DNA of 64,000 bases from an uncultured Roseibium sp. (GTDB lineage: Bacteria > Pseudomonadota > Alphaproteobacteria > Rhizobiales > Stappiaceae). The translations under genes were made by a program, and so were the position numbers. The DNA lies in the NCBI RefSeq assembly GCF_963675985.1, contig NZ_OY780958.1:2914001-2978000 (forward strand), written 5' to 3'. Positions 25,402-34,574 of this stretch are shown piece by piece; the first letter of the stretch is position 1, and every line of letters begins with the position of its first letter. The notes beneath the pieces are model-generated. The model was not told the DNA's origin. It made no database searches and saw nothing but the letters and a program-made list of their open reading frames with translations.

Positions 25402-26142
25402 TCAGACGACCTGCTGCTGCTCCGCCTGTTCCTTCGTCAGAACAATGACCTTGGTACGCAGCGGCACGCGGCTGAAGAGGTCGATCACGTCCTGCTGCCA
25501 CATGCGGATGCAGCCGGAGGAGGCTTTCGTCCCGATGCTGGAGGGCTTGTTGGTACCATGGATGCGGAACAGCGTGTCCCTCGAGCCTTGCCACAGGTCC
25601 ATCGCGCGCGCGCCAAGCGGGTTTCTCAACCCGGGCTCCATGCCCTTTTCCCAGTAACGGCCGAGCGAGGGTTTGCGCGCGATCATTTCCTGCGGAGGGC
25701 GCCAGATCGGGTGCTCGCGCTTGACGCGGATCAGGGCCTCTCCGGACCACGCGAAGCCGGAGCGGCCGACGCCGATGCCGTAGCGCAGGGCCTTCTTGCG
25801 GGACAGGGTCCAGTAGAGGAAATTGTTATACGGGTCGACGATGATCGTGCCCGGCTTTTCATGGGACTTGTAGTCCACCACCTGACGCCAGAACTTCCGG
25901 TCGAACGACTTGTAGTTGATTGCCGGCCAGGTGTAGTCGCCGTCGGGCCATGCCGCATAGGCGGAGGCGTAGTCGAAGCTTTCGTCCGGCAGGTCCGGCT
26001 GGTCGTGCAGACCGACCGAGTAACAGCCCGAAAGCGGAACCGCCATCATTGCCAGGCCACCGCCCAAAAGGGCACGACGGCTGAACGAATTGCGCATAGG
26101 TGCCGTAGGGGACGTTTTTATCGGGTCAAATTCGCTCGGCAT
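25402..26142 (-). CDS. L,D-transpeptidase (YkuD) lipoprotein
   Basis: The 246-residue protein has a twin-arginine-like start (SRRALLGGG, residues 21-29) and a lipobox LSGC with C40, suggesting export and lipidation. The YkuD catalytic domain (about residues 95-235) contains IHGTNKPSSIGTKASSGCIRM with H195 and the nucleophile C211. It would form 3-3 cross-links in peptidoglycan or attach lipoproteins to it. GGAG five bases before the ATG at 26142 supports the long N-terminus. It is convergent with HlyIII and divergent from the dipeptidase gene. Confidence 0.92.
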   Translation of the reverse strand: MPSEFDPIKTSPTAPMRNSFSRRALLGGGLAMMAVPLSGCYSVGLHDQPDLPDESFDYASAYAAWPDGDYTWPAINYKSFDRKFWRQVVDYKSHEKPGTIIVDPYNNFLYWTLSRKKALRYGIGVGRSGFAWSGEALIRVKREHPIWRPPQEMIARKPSLGRYWEKGMEPGLRNPLGARAMDLWQGSRDTLFRIHGTNKPSSIGTKASSGCIRMWQQDVIDLFSRVPLRTKVIVLTKEQAEQQQVV

Positions 26143-26316
26143 GTTGGCTCCGCTGTTTTCCTCGCATTTTCATGCGCAGTTTGAAACCTGTTGGCAAGCG
26201 CTTTCTGGGTCGGACCCGATCGGCACTGGAAATTTCGGACAGGTATCGACAAATATGAGACAGGCTTTAATTTTGTCTCTCCCTCCCCTCCTCCCGCCAG
26301 CCCGAGGTTCCAGCAT

Positions 26317-27372
26317 TTGTCTTCGAACAAGATCCCCGTTTTCGACGGTCACAACGACACCCTTCTGAAACTGGAAATCGAGGCGGGCACGCCGAAGGAG
26401 CGCAGTTTTTTCGAACGTACCCAACAGGGACATATCGACCTGCCGCGGGCACGTGAGGGTGGCTTTGCCGGCGGGCTGTTTGCCATGTTCGTCCCGTCGA
26501 ACATCCACCAGGATTTCACCAAACCGTTCAATCCGAGAGATCCGGCCAACTACGCCGAGATATCCCAGCCGGAAGCCCTTGGTTTTACCCTGCGCATGGC
26601 AGCCCGCGCGCGACGGCTGGAGCGGGACTCCGAGGGTGGCTTTACCCTTTGCCGCAGCGTTGCCGACATCGAAAAGGCCATGGCCGCAGACAGCGTCGCC
26701 GCCGTTCTGCACATCGAGGGCGCGGAGGCGATCGATACCGATTTCAACGCGCTGGAAGTTCTGCACGCGGCCGGCCTGCGTTCGCTCGGGCCGGTGTGGA
26801 GCCGCAAGAACGCCTTTGCCGACGGGGTGCCCATGGCCTTTCCGTCTTCTCCGGACACCGGTCCGGGCCTGACCGATACCGGCAAGGCTCTTGTGAAGGC
26901 CTGCAACGACCTCAAGATCCTGATCGACCTGTCGCATCTCACGGAAAAGGGCTTTTGGGACGTGGCGAAAACGAGCCGCCATCCCCTCGTCGCAAGCCAT
27001 TCCAATGCGCACACCCTGTGTCAGAGTGCCCGTAATCTGACCGACCGCCAACTTGATGCGATCCGGGAAAGCGATGGCCTTGTCGGCGTCAATTTTCATA
27101 TTGCGTTTCTGCGCGAGGACGGACGCTACGACCGGAGCACGCCCCTGGAGACCATCGTGCGCCACTTCGCTTATCTCGTGGAACGACTGGGCGAGGACCG
27201 TGTCGGCTTCGGGTCCGATTTCGACGGTTGCATGGTGCCGGCGGAGCTGGGTGATTCGTCCGGCCTGCAAAAACTGATTCAGGCGTTTCGCGACGCCGGT
27301 TTCGGCGATTCGCTTATTGAAAAACTGTCCTACAAAAACTGGCTGCGCGTATTGTCGCACACGCAGAATTGA
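26317..27372 (+). CDS. Membrane dipeptidase (peptidase M19, renal dipeptidase family)
   Basis: This zinc dipeptidase of about 351 residues has the first metal site in IPVFDGHNDTLL (HxD), the bridging glutamate in HIEGAEAIDTD, and later ligands in LSHLTEKGFWD and VASHSNAH. GFGSDFDGCMVP is the conserved aspartate region. I chose a TTG at 26317, with GAGG upstream, because the protein then begins just before the family N-terminus; the upstream frame to 26191 is low-complexity and reads like the intergenic region. M19 enzymes cleave dipeptides including D-amino-acid forms. No signal peptide is seen with this start, so it should be cytosolic. Confidence 0.85.
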   Translation: MSSNKIPVFDGHNDTLLKLEIEAGTPKERSFFERTQQGHIDLPRAREGGFAGGLFAMFVPSNIHQDFTKPFNPRDPANYAEISQPEALGFTLRMAARARRLERDSEGGFTLCRSVADIEKAMAADSVAAVLHIEGAEAIDTDFNALEVLHAAGLRSLGPVWSRKNAFADGVPMAFPSSPDTGPGLTDTGKALVKACNDLKILIDLSHLTEKGFWDVAKTSRHPLVASHSNAHTLCQSARNLTDRQLDAIRESDGLVGVNFHIAFLREDGRYDRSTPLETIVRHFAYLVERLGEDRVGFGSDFDGCMVPAELGDSSGLQKLIQAFRDAGFGDSLIEKLSYKNWLRVLSHTQN

Positions 27373-27778
27373 TTGATCGTTCAAAAAATCGCGAATTTGT
27401 GATCGATTAGTCAAATATAGTAATTGTCCGAATTCGCAGCCAAAACAACAATGGATAAGACATGCAACAAATGCCGGGAACAGACCCTTTGAAAGGTCCG
27501 TTCCGGGCGGGTGCGGTCAAGTGTCGTGGGCAAACGATTTAAACAGGAAGCTGCATTACCGGACAAATGCCGGAATGGAGCTCACCAGAACAAGAGCCTT
27601 CGGAACCTGAGTGCACCGGATTTTTAAAAGGATCTGCACGGCCCCATCGATCCGTCGATCAGGATTTATCGACCGGATTAAACCGAAGCGAGCGAAAACA
27701 CCCCGGTATTCGACCGGAACTACGGCTTGTGCGGTTTTGGGGATGGCAGTCTGTATCTAGAGGGAGACAGACCGACCA
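27373..27778. other. Intergenic region with one strong hairpin
   Basis: These 406 bases contain no convincing gene. At 27473-27508 a long near-perfect inverted repeat (CCGGGAACAGACC / GGTCCGTTCCGGG around CTTTGAAA) could be a terminator or attenuator, although no T-run follows. AT-rich sequence at 27373-27440 may carry promoter elements. Confidence 0.45.
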
Positions 27779-28549
27779 ATGACATTGGCCGAGATTGCCA
27801 CCAATCCGCTATATGCCGCGAAAAACACCAGTAAATCCGAGACGGTGCATCAGATACTGAAACGCCGGATTTTGCTGGGTTATCTCACGGACGATTCGCC
27901 AATTACCGAACAGGCACTGGCGCAGGAGTTTTGCTGTTCGCAGGGAACGGTACGCGAAGCGCTTCTCCGGCTGCAGGAATGCGGGCTCGTCGACCGGCGG
28001 GGTTACCAGGGAACCTTCGTCACCCGGACCACCCGGGACGAAGCCATCATCCTGACCCGCATGCGCGTGCATCTGGAATGCACCGGGGTCGAACGCGCGG
28101 TCGCGGCAATCGACGACTGCAAGATCGCCGTTCTCAAGGAACTCATGGATCTCTACGAAGAAAGCCGGGAGCAGCGCGACGTCTTTGCCTGCTCGGAAAT
28201 CGACCGGCGCCTGCATTGCTTCATTTTTGATCTGGCGGACATGCCCATGCTCGAACCATTCCTGCACCGGGCGCATTTACAGCTGCACCGCTACCTGATC
28301 TCCGGCCATCAGGGCAATATTGTGTGGAACCGAAACGAGGGATCGCGGCATATCGACATCCTGGACGCCTTCGAACGCCGCGACGCAGCTTCCGCCAAAC
28401 GGCGGATGAAACGTCATATCGCCCAGTCGGTCCACAATCTGGCGCCCGACATATATGCGGTCGTTTTCGAGAATGCCCCACAGGACGAGCCGCAGATGGC
28501 GCCCGAACAACTCTGGAATCCGGCGCTCTCCGTGCCGAATACAATCTGA
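27779..28549 (+). CDS. GntR-family (FCD) transcriptional regulator
   Basis: The 256-residue regulator has an N-terminal winged helix (SETVHQILKRRILLGYL to CSQGTVREALLRLQECGLVD, about residues 19-80) and a helical FCD domain with ERRDAASAKRRMKRHI near its end. GGGAG lies about ten bases before the ATG. It is flanked by the M19 dipeptidase upstream and converges with BA14K, so no obvious target gene points to its ligand. The preceding 400-base leader suggests its own promoter. Confidence 0.85.
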   Translation: MTLAEIATNPLYAAKNTSKSETVHQILKRRILLGYLTDDSPITEQALAQEFCCSQGTVREALLRLQECGLVDRRGYQGTFVTRTTRDEAIILTRMRVHLECTGVERAVAAIDDCKIAVLKELMDLYEESREQRDVFACSEIDRRLHCFIFDLADMPMLEPFLHRAHLQLHRYLISGHQGNIVWNRNEGSRHIDILDAFERRDAASAKRRMKRHIAQSVHNLAPDIYAVVFENAPQDEPQMAPEQLWNPALSVPNTI

Positions 28550-28558
28550 TCTTTCGCG

Positions 28559-29026
28559 TCAGCGGCACATCCGGACCCGGCCGCTGTAGGTGCGGTAGGT
28601 TCCCGTGCGCGGATTGAAGGATTTGTATTTGCGCGCGCAATAGGCAATCCATTCCGGCGACCACTGGACCGGGCGATAGGCCGGCGGCCGGTAATAGCGC
28701 GGCGGATTGACATAGGCCCTGGACCTGTAGGGGTAAGGCGGCGGCGGCAGATACCGGTAGGGCGGCGGATCGTAATAGACCGGCCCGCCGTAATAGCGCG
28801 GGCTCGAAAGGGCCGAACCGATGATCGCCCCGGTTGCCAGGCCGATGACGCCGGCAGCGGCAGCACCGCCCCAGTAATTCCCGCCCCGATAATAGTGGCC
28901 ATGATGGCGGCCACCGGCCTCGGCCGGGGAAAGACTGACGGCAACAAGACCGATCGCTGCAATCGCGGCCAGGCAGGCACTGCCAACCCGGCGACGGGCC
29001 TTGAGAGAAAATACAGACGGTATCAT
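28559..29026 (-). CDS. BA14K-family exported protein
   Basis: The 155-residue protein has a signal peptide (residues 1-37, cleavage after SPAEA), a Gly/Ala membrane-like segment (GGAAAAGVIGLATGAIIGSA), a Tyr/Pro-rich middle (YRYLPPPPYPYR) and the C-terminal BA14K motif WIAYCARKYKSFNPRTGTY. The family, named for a Brucella antigen, is common in Hyphomicrobiales envelopes and of uncertain function. GGAGG upstream of the ATG at 29026 sets the start; the 319 codons further upstream in frame run antisense through the Uup gene and are not part of it. Confidence 0.9.
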   Translation of the reverse strand: MIPSVFSLKARRRVGSACLAAIAAIGLVAVSLSPAEAGGRHHGHYYRGGNYWGGAAAAGVIGLATGAIIGSALSSPRYYGGPVYYDPPPYRYLPPPPYPYRSRAYVNPPRYYRPPAYRPVQWSPEWIAYCARKYKSFNPRTGTYRTYSGRVRMCR

Positions 29027-29200
29027 CTTCACCCTCCACAGCATGGTTTCCAAGAAGCCCCGACCCTTGGCTTGAATAATATCACAAGACGCCGAAAACG
29101 CGGCGCTAATAAGGAAAGCACTTGAAACCGGCGCGCAGATCGTATTCCTGTCGGCACCCGGCAGTCCCGATCCCCGCTCCAGACACGCACTCGATTTTTC

Positions 29201-31018
29201 ATGGCCCCTCCTCTCCTGACGCTCCGCGACATTCACCTGACCTTCGGCGGCACGCCGCTGCTCACCGGCGCGGAGCTTTCCGTTTCCGAAGGCGACCGGA
29301 TCTGCCTGGTCGGGCGCAACGGCTCGGGCAAGTCGACGCTGCTCAAGATCGCCGCAGGCCAGATCGAGGCGGACGGCGGAGAACGCTTCTTTCAGCCGGG
29401 CCGCACCATCCGCTACCTGCCGCAGGAACCGGATCTTTCCGCCTACACGACCGTGCTCGACTATGTGAACGAGGGCCTGGCGCCGGGTGACGATCCCTAT
29501 CGCGGCCAGTATCTGCTCGACGTCCTCGGCCTCACGGGCAAGGAAGACCCGAAGGCGCTCTCCGGGGGCGAAGCGCGTCGAGCCGCACTGGCGCGCACGC
29601 TGGCGCCGGAGCCGGACGTGCTCCTGCTCGACGAGCCGACCAACCATCTGGACCTGCCCGCCATCGAGTGGCTGGAAGAGGAACTCAAAAGCCTGAAATC
29701 GGCCATCGTGCTGATTTCCCACGACCGGCGCTTCCTGCAAAACCTGTCGCGGGCCACTGTGTGGATCGACCGAGGCACGTCCCGCCGCCTCGACAAGGGA
29801 TTTGCCCATTTCGAGGCCTGGCGCGACGAGGTGTTCGAGCAGGAAGAGATCGACCAGCAGAAGCTCGCCCAGAAGATCAAGCGCGAAGAGCACTGGATGA
29901 CCTACGGCGTCACCGCCCGGCGCAAGCGCAACATGCGCCGTGTGCGCGAGCTCGCCGACCTGCGCCAGCAGAAGCGCGACCATCGCGGCCCGCAGGGTAC
30001 CGCCAAGCTCACCGCCACGGACGCGGAGGTCTCCGGCAAGCTGGTAATCGAGGCGAAGGGTATTTCCAAGACCTACGGCGAACGCGCGATCGTTTCAGAC
30101 TTCTCCACCCGCATCCAGCGCGGCGACCGGATCGGCTTCGTCGGCCCGAACGGCGCCGGCAAGACGACGCTTTTGAAGATGCTCACCGGGGAACTCACAC
30201 CCGACACCGGCTCGGTCCGCCTCGGCACCAACCTGGAGATGGTCACCCTCGACCAGAAGCGGGAACATCTGAACCCGAACGACACGCTCTCCTCGGTGCT
30301 CACCGGCGGCCGTGGCGACACGGTCGTCGTCGGCAACGAGACCAAGCACGTCATCGGCTACATGAAGGACTTCCTGTTCTCGCCGGAACAGGCCCGCACG
30401 CCCGTTGGCGTGCTTTCCGGCGGCGAACGCGCCCGCGCGATGCTCGCCCGGGCGCTGGCGGCAAAGTCGAACCTGATGGTGCTTGATGAGCCGACCAACG
30501 ACCTCGACCTGGAAACCCTCGACCTGCTGCAGGAACTGCTCTCCGACTATGAGGGCACCGCGCTGATCGTCTCCCACGACCGTGACTTCCTCGACCGGGT
30601 CGCGACTTCCGTCATCGTTTCCGAAGGCAGCGGCAAATGGCAGGAATATGCCGGCGGCTACTCCGACATGCTCTCCCAACGCGGCGAAGGCGTGACCGCG
30701 CGCAAGGTGGAAAAGGCGGCGCCAAAGAAGACGAAAGAAGAGCCCGCACTGTCGGAAAAGACGGCCAAGCCCGCCGGAAAGTCGAAGCTCTCCTTCACCC
30801 AGCAGCATCTTTTGAAGACCCTGCCGCAAACCATTGAGGCCATTGAGTCAAAACTGGCCAAGCTGCAGGAAGAGATGAACGACCCGGCGCTCTACACGAA
30901 GAACCCGGACAAATTCGCGAAGCTTTCGGCCCAAATCACCGAACTGACTGCGGAAAAGGACTCCGCGGAAGAACAGTGGCTGGAACTGGAGATGCTGAAG
31001 GAGGAGATGGAGGGGTGA
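29201..31018 (+). CDS. uup: ABC-F family ATPase Uup
   Basis: The 605-residue protein has two ABC domains in one chain. Walker A sequences are GRNGSGKST (about residue 38) and GPNGAGKTT (about residue 316), signatures are LSGGEARRAALARTL and LSGGERARAMLARAL, and each has a Walker B with DEPTNHLDL or DEPTNDLDL. There are no membrane segments. The C-terminus (about 540-605) is a charged coiled coil (IEAIESKLAKLQEEMNDP), as in Uup. ABC-F proteins act on ribosomes or, for Uup, also affect DNA precise excision. A short AT-rich hairpin follows the stop. Confidence 0.93.
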   Translation: MAPPLLTLRDIHLTFGGTPLLTGAELSVSEGDRICLVGRNGSGKSTLLKIAAGQIEADGGERFFQPGRTIRYLPQEPDLSAYTTVLDYVNEGLAPGDDPYRGQYLLDVLGLTGKEDPKALSGGEARRAALARTLAPEPDVLLLDEPTNHLDLPAIEWLEEELKSLKSAIVLISHDRRFLQNLSRATVWIDRGTSRRLDKGFAHFEAWRDEVFEQEEIDQQKLAQKIKREEHWMTYGVTARRKRNMRRVRELADLRQQKRDHRGPQGTAKLTATDAEVSGKLVIEAKGISKTYGERAIVSDFSTRIQRGDRIGFVGPNGAGKTTLLKMLTGELTPDTGSVRLGTNLEMVTLDQKREHLNPNDTLSSVLTGGRGDTVVVGNETKHVIGYMKDFLFSPEQARTPVGVLSGGERARAMLARALAAKSNLMVLDEPTNDLDLETLDLLQELLSDYEGTALIVSHDRDFLDRVATSVIVSEGSGKWQEYAGGYSDMLSQRGEGVTARKVEKAAPKKTKEEPALSEKTAKPAGKSKLSFTQQHLLKTLPQTIEAIESKLAKLQEEMNDPALYTKNPDKFAKLSAQITELTAEKDSAEEQWLELEMLKEEMEG

Positions 31019-31039
31019 GACGCGTCCGGCGCAGCCGGC

Positions 31040-31063
31040 AAAAAGCAAATGATTTTGCTTTTT
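31040..31063 (+). terminator. AT-rich hairpin terminator after uup
   Basis: AAAAAGCAAA and TTTGCTTTTT form a perfect 10-bp stem with a TGAT loop, 21 bases after the Uup stop. The stem itself ends in a run of T. Confidence 0.5.
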
Positions 31064-31113
31064 GAGCGACGAACGCCCGAAGCCATAGCGAAGGGCCGGG
31101 TGGGCATAAGAGA

Positions 31114-31629
31114 CTATTCCCCGCCGTCCGCTTCGACCATTTCTAAGATATGCTGAAGCCAAAGGCGCAACTCTTGCGATCCAGCAGCAAAAGCGACAAT
31201 AGCGTTCGCATTTTGTTGAAAGAAAATACTGAATTGCCGAGCGGTTTCCAAAACCGCGGGATCAATTGAAAGCCCCTGTAAACTACCAGCTCCACTTGCA
31301 AGAGCTAAGCCGATGCCAATGGCACCCCCGGTGAAGCCAACCGGACTGTTGCCAGCCTCGTTCTTCAATTTAAGTGCTACTGACTTTAGAAAGCGGCCAA
31401 TCCCGATGAGGAGAGTTTTCGTCGTGGCATAAGCCCTATAAGCCATACGACCATTTTCCCATCCGAGTTGAATAACCGTCTCTTCAACAAATTCAACAAA
31501 CTCCCGGGTTTCCTTGGATAGGACAGTCCGAAGCTTTGCGATTTGGTCAAGCAATCCTGTGGTCAACTCGGAGAGGGCAGAGGGAAGCTCTCCTTCTCGA
31601 CGCATCCTGTCCGCTCGCTCAGTCAACAA
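31114..31629 (-). CDS. Hypothetical protein in an AT-richer islet, second gene of a pair
   Basis: This frame of about 171 codons is not recognised. It can only start at TTG (31629 or 31626) or at an ATG eight codons later, and it begins 17 bases after the stop of the upstream gene. The N-terminal half is charged and helical (LSKETREFVEFVEETVIQLG). A Gly/Ala hydrophobic patch (FTGGAIGIGLALASGAGSL) could be one membrane segment, and the end is acidic. The frame remains open upstream of the TTG across the preceding stop codon, encoding another hydrophobic stretch, so a frameshifted single gene cannot be excluded. Base composition is visibly lower in GC than uup and rsuA on either side. Confidence 0.6.
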   Translation of the reverse strand: MLTERADRMRREGELPSALSELTTGLLDQIAKLRTVLSKETREFVEFVEETVIQLGWENGRMAYRAYATTKTLLIGIGRFLKSVALKLKNEAGNSPVGFTGGAIGIGLALASGAGSLQGLSIDPAVLETARQFSIFFQQNANAIVAFAAGSQELRLWLQHILEMVEADGGE

Positions 31630-31646
31630 TCGCCCAAGAGCAAACC

Positions 31647-32867
31647 CTAGAAGAAACCGGAATGATCGTTGACAAAGGAACTAAGCAGCCCTTGGAGACC
31701 GGGTTCGAGCGGTTCGGAAAGTGTCTGGTTTGAATCCTGACGCTTATACGCTTCAGAAAAATCCATGAGGGCGCTACCATCGGACCACGCCGTCGTAACG
31801 TTGACTTCGCTAAGTGGGCAGTCGACTGCTGAAAGATAACCGGAAACGGCTTTGTAAATTTCTGGATAATAATTTCGTTTTTGATGGAGAGCCGAAAACA
31901 ATTCCTTGGCACGATCCAGTGCGAGTTGATGGAGACTTTGCTGAAGCGGATCAGATACCTCCTCGTCGGGAACATTGACCCGTCTCAGTTCTAGCTCACC
32001 ATCGACCACCTCCGCACGCATGCCCGGTTCGGGTGACGGTTCACTCTCACCACCCCAAACGCCTTCGCCCCAAGCAGTCTCGCCCCAGGTAAGCGGCTTG
32101 CCATCTCGAAACTCCTCCTCCAGCCGTTTGATCTCGGCATTAGCCACTTTTGGACCCTGCATCCAGATTTCCTCGGGCAAGGCGAGACGGGCAATTTCAA
32201 GGTCCTCCATCCCCGAACTGCCCTTCAATCGTGCTTCGTACCAGGCGGTCCAAACCTCCCAGTTGCTCATCTGATGTAAAAACGTCGAATTTAATTCTTT
32301 CCAATTCAACGAAATAACATCAGGAATCCTCTTGTTATGCCAAAGGGGCTGACGAGCAAGGTCAGCGGCATTGCCATCTTTTGTGATGAAACTGCGATCC
32401 TCTTCAAGGGCGTCGGTGAGTTCAGCTCTAGATGTAGGGGACGACATATTAGCTGACATGGTAGCGCTAACGCCTAGATAGGCGGCAGCCGCACCAGCAT
32501 CAGGGGTATTGAAGGTAGTTGAAGCGGAATTAGCGGCCTCATAGATCGCGGAAGCAGCGTGACCTGCAACTGCGCTATTCACTTTACTAGCTGCGTTAAA
32601 GGCTTCGGCGGTTGCAATAAAGGCGCGTGAAACCCTTATTTCTTTACTACGGTCTGGAAATTGGACGGTTGCCCAAGACGCCGCGCTGCCACGAAACAGA
32701 GGTAATATGATATTCTGGGCTCGTTCGCCCTTTTTCCTGTTCAGCGCTTTGTTGAGAAGCGGTAAAACTCGCAGCGCGGATCGGGTGGCGATAGCAACGG
32801 ACACTTGAGGAGGCTGATCCTCAAGCCACGCTGTCAGCTCGTCCTTGTTTAATTTCCGCTTCGCCAT
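31647..32867 (-). CDS. Hypothetical protein with WxxWYxxRL / LPEEIWxQGPKV motif
   Basis: The 406-residue protein starts at an ATG with GAGGG upstream. It is Ala/Ser-rich in residues 80-150 and has a Trp-rich central motif, WEVWTAWYEARLKGSSG followed by LPEEIWMQGPKVANAEIKRL. I associate that motif with a scattered family of uncharacterised alphaproteobacterial proteins. A short WGETAWGEGVWGGE repeat follows, and the C-terminal half is helical. There is no signal peptide and no catalytic motif I recognise. It heads a two-gene leftward unit in an AT-richer islet between the housekeeping genes uup and rsuA, which suggests lateral acquisition; function is unknown. Confidence 0.7.
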   Translation of the reverse strand: MAKRKLNKDELTAWLEDQPPQVSVAIATRSALRVLPLLNKALNRKKGERAQNIILPLFRGSAASWATVQFPDRSKEIRVSRAFIATAEAFNAASKVNSAVAGHAASAIYEAANSASTTFNTPDAGAAAAYLGVSATMSANMSSPTSRAELTDALEEDRSFITKDGNAADLARQPLWHNKRIPDVISLNWKELNSTFLHQMSNWEVWTAWYEARLKGSSGMEDLEIARLALPEEIWMQGPKVANAEIKRLEEEFRDGKPLTWGETAWGEGVWGGESEPSPEPGMRAEVVDGELELRRVNVPDEEVSDPLQQSLHQLALDRAKELFSALHQKRNYYPEIYKAVSGYLSAVDCPLSEVNVTTAWSDGSALMDFSEAYKRQDSNQTLSEPLEPGLQGLLSSFVNDHSGFF

Positions 32868-32940
32868 GCGCCCTCACACATCTCGCGCATGACTGTCCGG
32901 GATTCAGCTCCAGATTGCAACAACGACGAACACCCCCCCC

Positions 32941-33639
32941 TCACCCGAATATTCGCGCCTTCTCGTCCTCGCCGAGCAGCTTCCACTCGCCGTCGGCGAG
33001 CCCTTCCAGCCCCAACCCACCGATCTGGATCCGGCTGAGCGCGTTCACGTGGTTGCCGGTGGCGGCAAACATGCGGCGGACCTGGTGGTAGCGGCCTTCG
33101 TGGAGGGTCAGGCGGACACGGGTGTCGTCGAGGATTTCCAGTTCGGCGGGTTTTAACGGCTTCTGCTCGTTTTCCAGCATCATCTCGCCGGAGGCGAAAA
33201 GCGCCGCCTCGTTGCCCTTCAGGGGCCGGTCGAGGTCCGCTTCGTAGACCTTGGGGACTTCCGATTTCGGCGAGATCACCTTGTGCAGGAAGGTACCGTC
33301 GTCGGTGAACAGCAGCGCGCCGGAGGTTTCCTTGTCGAGGCGGCCGATGGTGGACAGCACCGGCTTGCGCATGCGGAACCGGTCCGGCAGCAGGTCGTAG
33401 ACCAGACGGCCCTGATCCTTGGTGGAACAGGTGTAGCCCAGGGGCTTGTTCATCAGAAGCACCATGCCATCGGGCGGGTCGAGCGGCTCGTCGTCGAACA
33501 GGATGTCCTCGTGGGGCATCTTGCTGTCGGCTTTCAGCGTGTTGCCGTCCCGGTCGGTCACCCAGCCGTTGCGGATCGCCTTCTGGATTTCCTTGCGGCT
33601 GCCGTAGCCGAGATTGGCGATGAGTTTGACCAGACGCAT
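32941..33639 (-). CDS. rsuA: 16S rRNA pseudouridine(516) synthase
   Basis: The 232-residue protein matches RsuA in length and order. An N-terminal S4-like RNA-binding domain (MRLVKLIANLGYGSRKEIQK) is followed by the catalytic motif IGRLDKETSGALLFTDDG, with the essential Asp in GRLD. The C-terminal signature EGRYHQVRRMFAATGNHV completes it. It isomerises U516 of 16S rRNA. It stands between the AT-richer islet and the divergent proC-like gene. Confidence 0.93.
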   Translation of the reverse strand: MRLVKLIANLGYGSRKEIQKAIRNGWVTDRDGNTLKADSKMPHEDILFDDEPLDPPDGMVLLMNKPLGYTCSTKDQGRLVYDLLPDRFRMRKPVLSTIGRLDKETSGALLFTDDGTFLHKVISPKSEVPKVYEADLDRPLKGNEAALFASGEMMLENEQKPLKPAELEILDDTRVRLTLHEGRYHQVRRMFAATGNHVNALSRIQIGGLGLEGLADGEWKLLGEDEKARIFG

Positions 33640-33757
33640 GAGAATTCCGACCGCTTTCGATGTCCGACTGTTCCGGGGAGAGTGGCATCCCCGTGCCCTG
33701 TCCGCTTTAATGGGCTCTATATCGGAAAGTCTTCAGGACAGCAAAGAAGGGATCGGG

Positions 33758-34561
33758 ATGACCTCATCGATCGGAACAGTCGGGATTATCGGCGGTTCGG
33801 GCATGCTTGGACGCGCGATTGCCCACGCGCTGCTCAGATCCGGAACGATCGCGCCGGAACGGCTGTGGATTTCCAACCGCAGCGGCAATTCCGCCGGGTT
33901 AGAGGCCTCTCCCGCGATCAACATCACCACGAACAATCAGGAGCTTGTGAAGGCCTGCGACACGGTTCTTCTGTCCGTGCCGCCGAAGGACGCGGCAGCG
34001 ATCGGGATCGGGATCGACGCCAGGAACAAGCTGGTCGCTTCCGTCATGGCGGGCGTCTCGTTGCAGAAACTGCAGGACCTGACCGGGGCGGCCCGCGTCG
34101 TCCGCGCCATGAGCAGCCCGGCGGCGGAGTTCAGCCTGGCCTATTCCCCCTGGACGGCAAGTGCCGCCGTGACCGGCGAAGACCGGAACGTGATCGCCGC
34201 CCTGTTCGGCGCATGTGGAACCACCGACGAGGTGCCCGACGAACCGCAGATCGAGATCTTCACCGCGATCACCGGCCCGGTTCCCGGCTTCGTCGCCTAT
34301 TTTGCCGCCTGCATGAGCGACTACGCCGTCACACGGGGCATCGACCCGACTGTCGCCGACAAGTCCATTCGCCAGCTCTTTCTCGCCGCCGGACACATGA
34401 TGGCGGAGGGCACCATGACACCCACCGGCCATGTGCAGCAGATGATCGACTATGCGGGCACCACCGCGGCCGGGCTGAACACGATGGCATCATCGGATAT
34501 TTCAGACGCCATCGCGGCCGGTCTCGATGCGGCCGTGGAAAAGACCCGGCAGATAGGGTGA
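33758..34561 (+). CDS. Pyrroline-5-carboxylate reductase family protein
   Basis: The 267-residue protein has an N-terminal Rossmann fold (VGIIGGSGMLGRAIAHALL) and the P5CR C-terminal dimer domain (TAITGPVPGFVAYFAACMSD to MIDYAGTTAAGLNTM). The usual SPGGTT substrate motif reads differently here, so assignment to proline synthesis is not certain; a second, conventional ProC may exist elsewhere. The ATG at 33758 has AAGGGA upstream, and the 48 upstream codons are rejected as antisense-like. It is divergent from rsuA and converges on the RsmC-like gene. Confidence 0.8.
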   Translation: MTSSIGTVGIIGGSGMLGRAIAHALLRSGTIAPERLWISNRSGNSAGLEASPAINITTNNQELVKACDTVLLSVPPKDAAAIGIGIDARNKLVASVMAGVSLQKLQDLTGAARVVRAMSSPAAEFSLAYSPWTASAAVTGEDRNVIAALFGACGTTDEVPDEPQIEIFTAITGPVPGFVAYFAACMSDYAVTRGIDPTVADKSIRQLFLAAGHMMAEGTMTPTGHVQQMIDYAGTTAAGLNTMASSDISDAIAAGLDAAVEKTRQIG

Positions 34562-34574
34562 GCAGGCACGGAAG

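Noticed and set aside
29027..29983. N-terminal extension of the BA14K frame
   Set aside because: It runs antisense through Uup; the signal peptide and ribosome-binding site start BA14K at 29026.
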